Shown one piece after another: positions 6,030 to 9,298 of a stretch of DNA of 9,298 nt (its first letter is position 1; each line of letters begins with the position of its first letter). The position numbers were made by a program, and so were the translations under genes. Source of the stretch: Micrococcales bacterium UBA2465 (lineage in GTDB: Bacteria; Actinomycetota; Actinomycetes; Actinomycetales; Microbacteriaceae); contig DDPP01000074.1 in assembly GCA_002342255.1 (NCBI GenBank), forward strand, positions 25,799 to 35,096, read 5' to 3'. The notes beneath the pieces were generated by a model. That model saw only the letters and a list, made by a program, of their open reading frames with translations, did not search any database and was not told the origin of the DNA.

Positions 6030-7499
6030 TTAGATATTCGGATCTGGAATCATTACATATTTGGTTTCGAGATATTCGTGAATACCTTCAGCGCCACCTT
6101 CACGGCCTAAACCTGATTGCTTTACCCCTCCAAAAGGAGCGGCGGCATTAGAGACCAAACCGGTGTTCAAACCAGTCATACCAGTATCTAGCTTTTCAAT
6201 AAGACGAAGACCGCGCTTTAGATCCTGTGTATAGGCGTAGGACACTAAACCATACTCGGTGTCATTGGCTAACCTGATGGCTTCTTCTTCGGTCTTGAAT
6301 CGAACGATTGGTGCTACCGGTCCAAAGATTTCTTCCTGCAAGATTGTTGAACCAGGTTTCACATCTAACAAAACAGTTGGCTCGAAGAAGTAACCATCCC
6401 GATCTACTGCCTTACCGCCGGTCACTATTTCTCCACCCTGACTGACCGTTGCATCAACCAGACGAGTTAGATTCTCTCTAGCCTTCTGGTTGATAACCGG
6501 ACCAATCTTGGTATCCGCATTCATGCCTCTACCAAGAGGCATAGCCTGCATTTGAGCTGCCATCTTCTGAGCAAACTCATCAGCCAAAGACTCATGCACG
6601 ATGAATCGGTTTGCTGCTGTGCAAGCCTGACCGATGTTTCGTAGCTTAGCTAACATCGCTCCAGTAACCGCAGCATCGATGTCGGCGTCTTCAAATACTA
6701 GGAAAGGCGCATTGCCACCGAGCTCCATAGAAGTTCTTAGCACCTGTTGCGCTGACTGTTCCAGAAGTTTCACACCAACTGAAGTTGAGCCAGTGAAAGT
6801 AATTTTTCTCAAACGTGAGTCAGCAATAATTGGTGCACTGGTGGCAGCCGATGTGCTGGTGGTAATTACGTTTAACACCCCAGCTGGCAATCCTGCCTCT
6901 TCTAAAGTTGCAGTCAGCAACAACGTAGTGAGTGGAGTAAGTTCAGCTGGCTTGATTACCATGGTGCAACCAGCAGCTAAAGCGGGACCAATTTTTCTAG
7001 TGGCCATGGCTAGCGGGAAGTTCCATGGTGTAATCGCAAATGCAGGACCTACTGGCCTTTGCGCGACAAGCATGCGGCCAGTGCCTTCAGGAGAAGTACC
7101 GAAACGCCCGCTGATTCTCACAGCCTCTTCGCTAAACCATCTTAGGAATTCGTTACCGTAGGCTACTTCTCCCCTAGCTTCGGCTAAAGGTTTACCCATT
7201 TCCATTGAAATAAGTGCAGCGAATTCTTCACTTCTAGTTCTGACCAATTCAAAGGTGCGGCGAAGAATCTCTGCTCTTTCGCGAGGAGCGGTCTTAGCCC
7301 AACCCTCTTGAGCCTTATCTGCCGCAGCCAACGCAGCCAGACCATCGTTGGCATCCGCGTTAGCAATCTCAGTAAGAATTAACCCGGTGGCAGGATCCTC
7401 CACGGATATTGGTCTGGCACCATTACCGTCAACCCACTTGCCATCGATGTAGAGCTTGGTTGGGACTTTAGCGAGCAATTCTTTCTCATTAATGCTCAT
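6030..7499 (-). CDS. gabD: Succinate-semialdehyde dehydrogenase, NAD(P)+
   Basis: This full-length aldehyde dehydrogenase (489 residues) would oxidise succinate semialdehyde to succinate, the last step of 4-aminobutyrate breakdown, in the cytoplasm. Visible motifs are PWNFP with Asn160, IKPAE (Lys183), FTGSTSVG (235-242), MELGG with catalytic Glu259, GQACTAANR with nucleophile Cys293, and EEIFGP (389-394). The C-terminal segment (LNTGLVSN, APFGGVKQSGLGREG, YLETKYV) is characteristic of the GabD subgroup rather than of betaine or generic aldehyde dehydrogenases. Glu186 after the cofactor lysine is common in NAD-preferring enzymes, whereas E. coli GabD, as recalled, lacks it; cofactor use is therefore open. 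The start ATG has a strong GGAGGG site. No GABA transaminase is in the window, so the substrate source is not shown. It follows dacB by 2 bp. Confidence 0.92.
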   Translation of the reverse strand: MSINEKELLAKVPTKLYIDGKWVDGNGARPISVEDPATGLILTEIANADANDGLAALAAADKAQEGWAKTAPRERAEILRRTFELVRTRSEEFAALISMEMGKPLAEARGEVAYGNEFLRWFSEEAVRISGRFGTSPEGTGRMLVAQRPVGPAFAITPWNFPLAMATRKIGPALAAGCTMVIKPAELTPLTTLLLTATLEEAGLPAGVLNVITTSTSAATSAPIIADSRLRKITFTGSTSVGVKLLEQSAQQVLRTSMELGGNAPFLVFEDADIDAAVTGAMLAKLRNIGQACTAANRFIVHESLADEFAQKMAAQMQAMPLGRGMNADTKIGPVINQKARENLTRLVDATVSQGGEIVTGGKAVDRDGYFFEPTVLLDVKPGSTILQEEIFGPVAPIVRFKTEEEAIRLANDTEYGLVSYAYTQDLKRGLRLIEKLDTGMTGLNTGLVSNAAAPFGGVKQSGLGREGGAEGIHEYLETKYVMIPDPNI

Positions 7500-7501
7500 G
7501 A

Positions 7502-8902
7502 TTACTGCCCTCCAGGAGTTTTGGTTGGATCTGGTACTTCTGCTGATAACTTATTTCCGCAGCGATAGAAGCCCGTGACCAGATTGTCAATTGCTTCTTT
7601 TGCAGTGTCATTTACTTGGCCAATGGCTGCAACACTGAAAAGTAAATCGGTTCCATCTTTAGATTGAATAATTCCAGCCAATGAGTACTCGTGTTTGGTC
7701 CAGCCAGTTTTTGCCAAGATGTGTCCAGCGGCATCAATGTTGTCACCCTTGAAACGATGAGTCAGCGAACCTGATTCACCTGAGATAGGCAGTGACTGTT
7801 TGATGATTCCGAAATTACCTTCACTGTTATTAATCTTTTTTAATAAAGAATTAATAAATGAGGCTGGAACTAAGTTCTCTTCGTTTTCACCTGAGCCATC
7901 TTTTAGCAGCAATCCGGTGGTATCTAAACCTGCTCTAGTCAGCGCTGATTTAATGGCGGCATCAACCGACGCAAACGAACCGTCGTAGCCAAGTTGTTTA
8001 GAAACCAGTCTGGCCAAAAACTCTGCTTCGGTGTTATCGCTTACCTGAAGCATATGTGAAATCCACTTGCTTATCGGCTGAGACTTAACTGAAGCAATTT
8101 GCAATAAGTTTTTACCAGCCTGCGCCTGAGTGATATTGGCTCCATCAGCCAAAGGGCCAATTGCTTTCTTTAGAGCAGTTCCCGCTCTACCAACTGGATC
8201 TAAGCTTCGAGGAGATGTTTCTCTGGTTGGGTTATCGCGATCGCCATCAACTTGCAAAGCAGTAACCAGGGATTGGTAGCCAATTGATCGTTCTAAATCA
8301 TCTACCCCAGATTCCCAAGTTGGACCGGTGAAGTAACTTGAGTCGAGCACGATGCTGTTGATTGGATTGGCTCGTGACCAAGAATTAATTTGCACAGCAA
8401 GATCGGCAAGCTTTGGAGCTCCCACATATACGCTGTCTTTTCCAATACCCACTCTGGAAAGAGTTGGATCGCCTGCTCCGACGAAAACAATCTGACCTGG
8501 GGTATCTAAATCTGCAAACACTTTAGTTTCAACTCGGTAATTTGGACCTAGTGCTTGCAAGGCAGCTGCGGCAGTGAGCAACTTCATCACTGAGGCTGTT
8601 TGGGCTGGGGTGTCACCCAAGATGTCAAACAAAACTTCGTTGGTTTCAGGATTAAGTACCTGAGCGTGTAAGCCAACCAAGCGCTTATCTGAAGCTAGTT
8701 CGACGACCGAGCAGTCTCTACCTTCTGCGGTTGGCGAAACGGTTGGGGAATCAGTTGGGCTGTTGGATTCGGTAGCAGTGCTTCCGTTCCCGCCTGAAGC
8801 CATAGTAAGGCCACCAATAATTAGGACCAGGAGCAATAGGCCGCTGGCAACACCAATGGCTATCTGGCGCAAATAATTCAACGGTGAATTAGATGATGGC
8901 AT
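7502..8902 (-). CDS. dacB: D-alanyl-D-alanine carboxypeptidase/endopeptidase, PBP4 type (peptidase S13)
   Basis: This enzyme trims the terminal D-Ala from peptidoglycan stem peptides and may cut cross-links, outside the membrane. All three penicillin-binding motifs are present in order: SVMK with nucleophile Ser104 and Lys107, SDN at 288-290 and KTG at 398-400. FVGAGDPTLSR (140-150) and DGSG (335-338) are further S13 signatures; the latter is normally followed by LSR, here by ENEEN, a small departure. Residues about 11-33 form one hydrophobic segment, an uncleaved anchor or signal peptide, followed by a Ser/Thr/Pro-rich linker (41-58). Cys64 and Cys448 could form a disulfide joining the two ends of the domain. 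The ATG at 8902 is the first in-frame start after a TGA codon; a weak GGAAG lies upstream. It is the promoter-proximal gene of the cluster. Length is normal for actinobacterial PBP4. Confidence 0.93.
   Translation of the reverse strand: MPSSNSPLNYLRQIAIGVASGLLLLVLIIGGLTMASGGNGSTATESNSPTDSPTVSPTAEGRDCSVVELASDKRLVGLHAQVLNPETNEVLFDILGDTPAQTASVMKLLTAAAALQALGPNYRVETKVFADLDTPGQIVFVGAGDPTLSRVGIGKDSVYVGAPKLADLAVQINSWSRANPINSIVLDSSYFTGPTWESGVDDLERSIGYQSLVTALQVDGDRDNPTRETSPRSLDPVGRAGTALKKAIGPLADGANITQAQAGKNLLQIASVKSQPISKWISHMLQVSDNTEAEFLARLVSKQLGYDGSFASVDAAIKSALTRAGLDTTGLLLKDGSGENEENLVPASFINSLLKKINNSEGNFGIIKQSLPISGESGSLTHRFKGDNIDAAGHILAKTGWTKHEYSLAGIIQSKDGTDLLFSVAAIGQVNDTAKEAIDNLVTGFYRCGNKLSAEVPDPTKTPGGQ
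7508..7513 (-). promoter_or_regulatory. Strong ribosome binding site of gabD
   Basis: GGAGGG lies eight bases before the gabD ATG and inside the last codons of dacB. It is the strongest Shine-Dalgarno match in the window. Confidence 0.75.
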
Positions 8903-8967
8903 GCTTCACTTCCCGATCATGGCTGACCCCTCAATTTTAGACCGTTTAGCTCTAATAGACTTAGGGC
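8903..8967. promoter_or_regulatory. Divergent promoter region between dacB and the CopC-type gene
   Basis: Only 65 bp separate the two start codons. On the minus strand TAAAAT (8934-8939) is a fair -10 for the dacB operon, giving a leader of about 25 bases. On the plus strand TAGACT (8956-8961) fits the TANNNT -10 pattern and would put transcription at or next to the ATG at 8968, meaning a leaderless message. The only purine tract there (AGGG, 8963-8966) is too close to act as a normal ribosome binding site. Neither side has a convincing -35 hexamer. Confidence 0.4.
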
Positions 8968-9298
8968 ATGCGCAAGTTCACTATTTCTGCCCTAGTTCTA
9001 GGGCTAATAACACTAAGCACACCAGTTTCAGCCCACGATGAATTAGAGGCAACCAGCCCTCTTGCCGGAGCAACAGTTGAAGCGGGATCAATCCCAATCA
9101 CTTTAACCTTCAGTGAACCACCGCTAGATTTACCTTTCGGTCAAGGGAACTTGATTGCCATTGCGGACAACAAAACCCAGGAGCAGCTTGGACCGGCCTG
9201 TGCCAAAGTGGACGGCAGCGTTTTGAGCACAATCGTCCATATTTCAGCACCAGGTGAATACAAGATTCTTTGGCGGGTGGCAGCCGATGATGGCCATG
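8968..9298 (+). CDS. copC: Secreted CopC-domain copper-binding protein (5' part, cut by window edge)
   Basis: The first 110 codons are present. Residues 1-22 are a Sec signal peptide ending VSA, so the mature protein begins with His23. The mature part follows the CopC pattern: HDELEATSPLAGATVE, then ITLTFSEPPLD, then GEYKILWRV and DDGH. CopC proteins bind Cu(II) through the amino-terminal His and a downstream Asp-x-His; His23, Asp108 and His110 supply these ligands here. The role is copper handling outside the membrane. Because the end is missing, it could be a stand-alone CopC, one with a C-terminal membrane anchor, or the first half of a CopC-CopD fusion of the YcnJ type. The start was chosen for the signal peptide; no good ribosome binding site precedes it, which suits a leaderless transcript. 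Confidence 0.8.
   Translation, partial: MRKFTISALVLGLITLSTPVSAHDELEATSPLAGATVEAGSIPITLTFSEPPLDLPFGQGNLIAIADNKTQEQLGPACAKVDGSVLSTIVHISAPGEYKILWRVAADDGH

Larger units (their letters stand above)
2752..8902 (-). other. Probable five-gene operon (dacB, gabD, CaCA exchanger, DUF998, KR-like)
   Basis: All five genes share the minus strand, with junctions of 2, 13, 2 and -1 bp and no room for internal promoters or terminators outside coding DNA. Transcription should start in the 8903-8967 region. Three of the genes encode membrane or envelope proteins. No convincing hairpin-plus-T-run terminator is visible after the last stop at 2752, so some read-through into the large secreted protein gene is possible. 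Confidence 0.75.

Noticed and set aside
6634..7161. Plus-strand open frame of 175 codons
   Set aside because: It is antisense to gabD, which carries every aldehyde dehydrogenase motif here. Long antisense frames are common opposite such genes.
7827..7856. AT-only inverted repeat (TTATTAAT / ATTAATAA, 14-base loop)
   Set aside because: It lies inside dacB coding for an Asn/Lys/Ile-rich stretch, is weakly stable, and is not followed by a T-run suited to termination. Probably codon chance.

Overview
The window looks like part of a chromosome from a small-genome, moderate-GC actinobacterium (base composition near half GC by eye). Freshwater or marine Microbacteriaceae of the Luna type, or acI-like plankton, would fit. 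This is inferred from the protein families: an actinobacterial-style PBP4 with an N-terminal anchor, a DUF998 protein, a secreted CopC-domain protein, and a protein resembling the ketoreductase domain of actinobacterial type I fatty acid synthase. No ribosomal or other marker gene confirms it. No tRNA, rRNA, CRISPR array, insertion sequence or phage gene was seen, and coding density is very high.

Layout, left to right. Positions 1-2572 (minus strand) hold the 5' part of a very large secreted protein that runs off the left edge. It has a signal peptide, two tandem carbohydrate-binding-like beta-sandwich modules, and at least three copies of an Ig-like repeat. Its 179-bp upstream region carries three near-perfect 14-bp dyads of the LacI/GalR (cre-like) operator type, two of them in close tandem. 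This suggests sugar-controlled expression of a surface or secreted glycan-binding protein, and it is the most interesting part of the window.

Positions 2752-8902 (minus strand) form a tight five-gene cluster, read from right to left: dacB (D-Ala-D-Ala carboxypeptidase/PBP4), gabD (succinate-semialdehyde dehydrogenase), a CaCA-family cation/Ca2+ exchanger, a DUF998 membrane protein, and a 471-residue protein that may be a divergent SDR/FAS-I-ketoreductase-like protein. Junctions are 2, 13, 2 and -1 bp, so it is almost certainly one transcript. It mixes cell-wall, central-metabolism, ion-transport and unknown functions, so shared transcription need not mean shared pathway.

Positions 8903-8967 are a short divergent promoter region. 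From 8968 on the plus strand begins a secreted CopC-type copper-binding protein, cut by the right edge just after its Asp-x-His copper-ligand motif.
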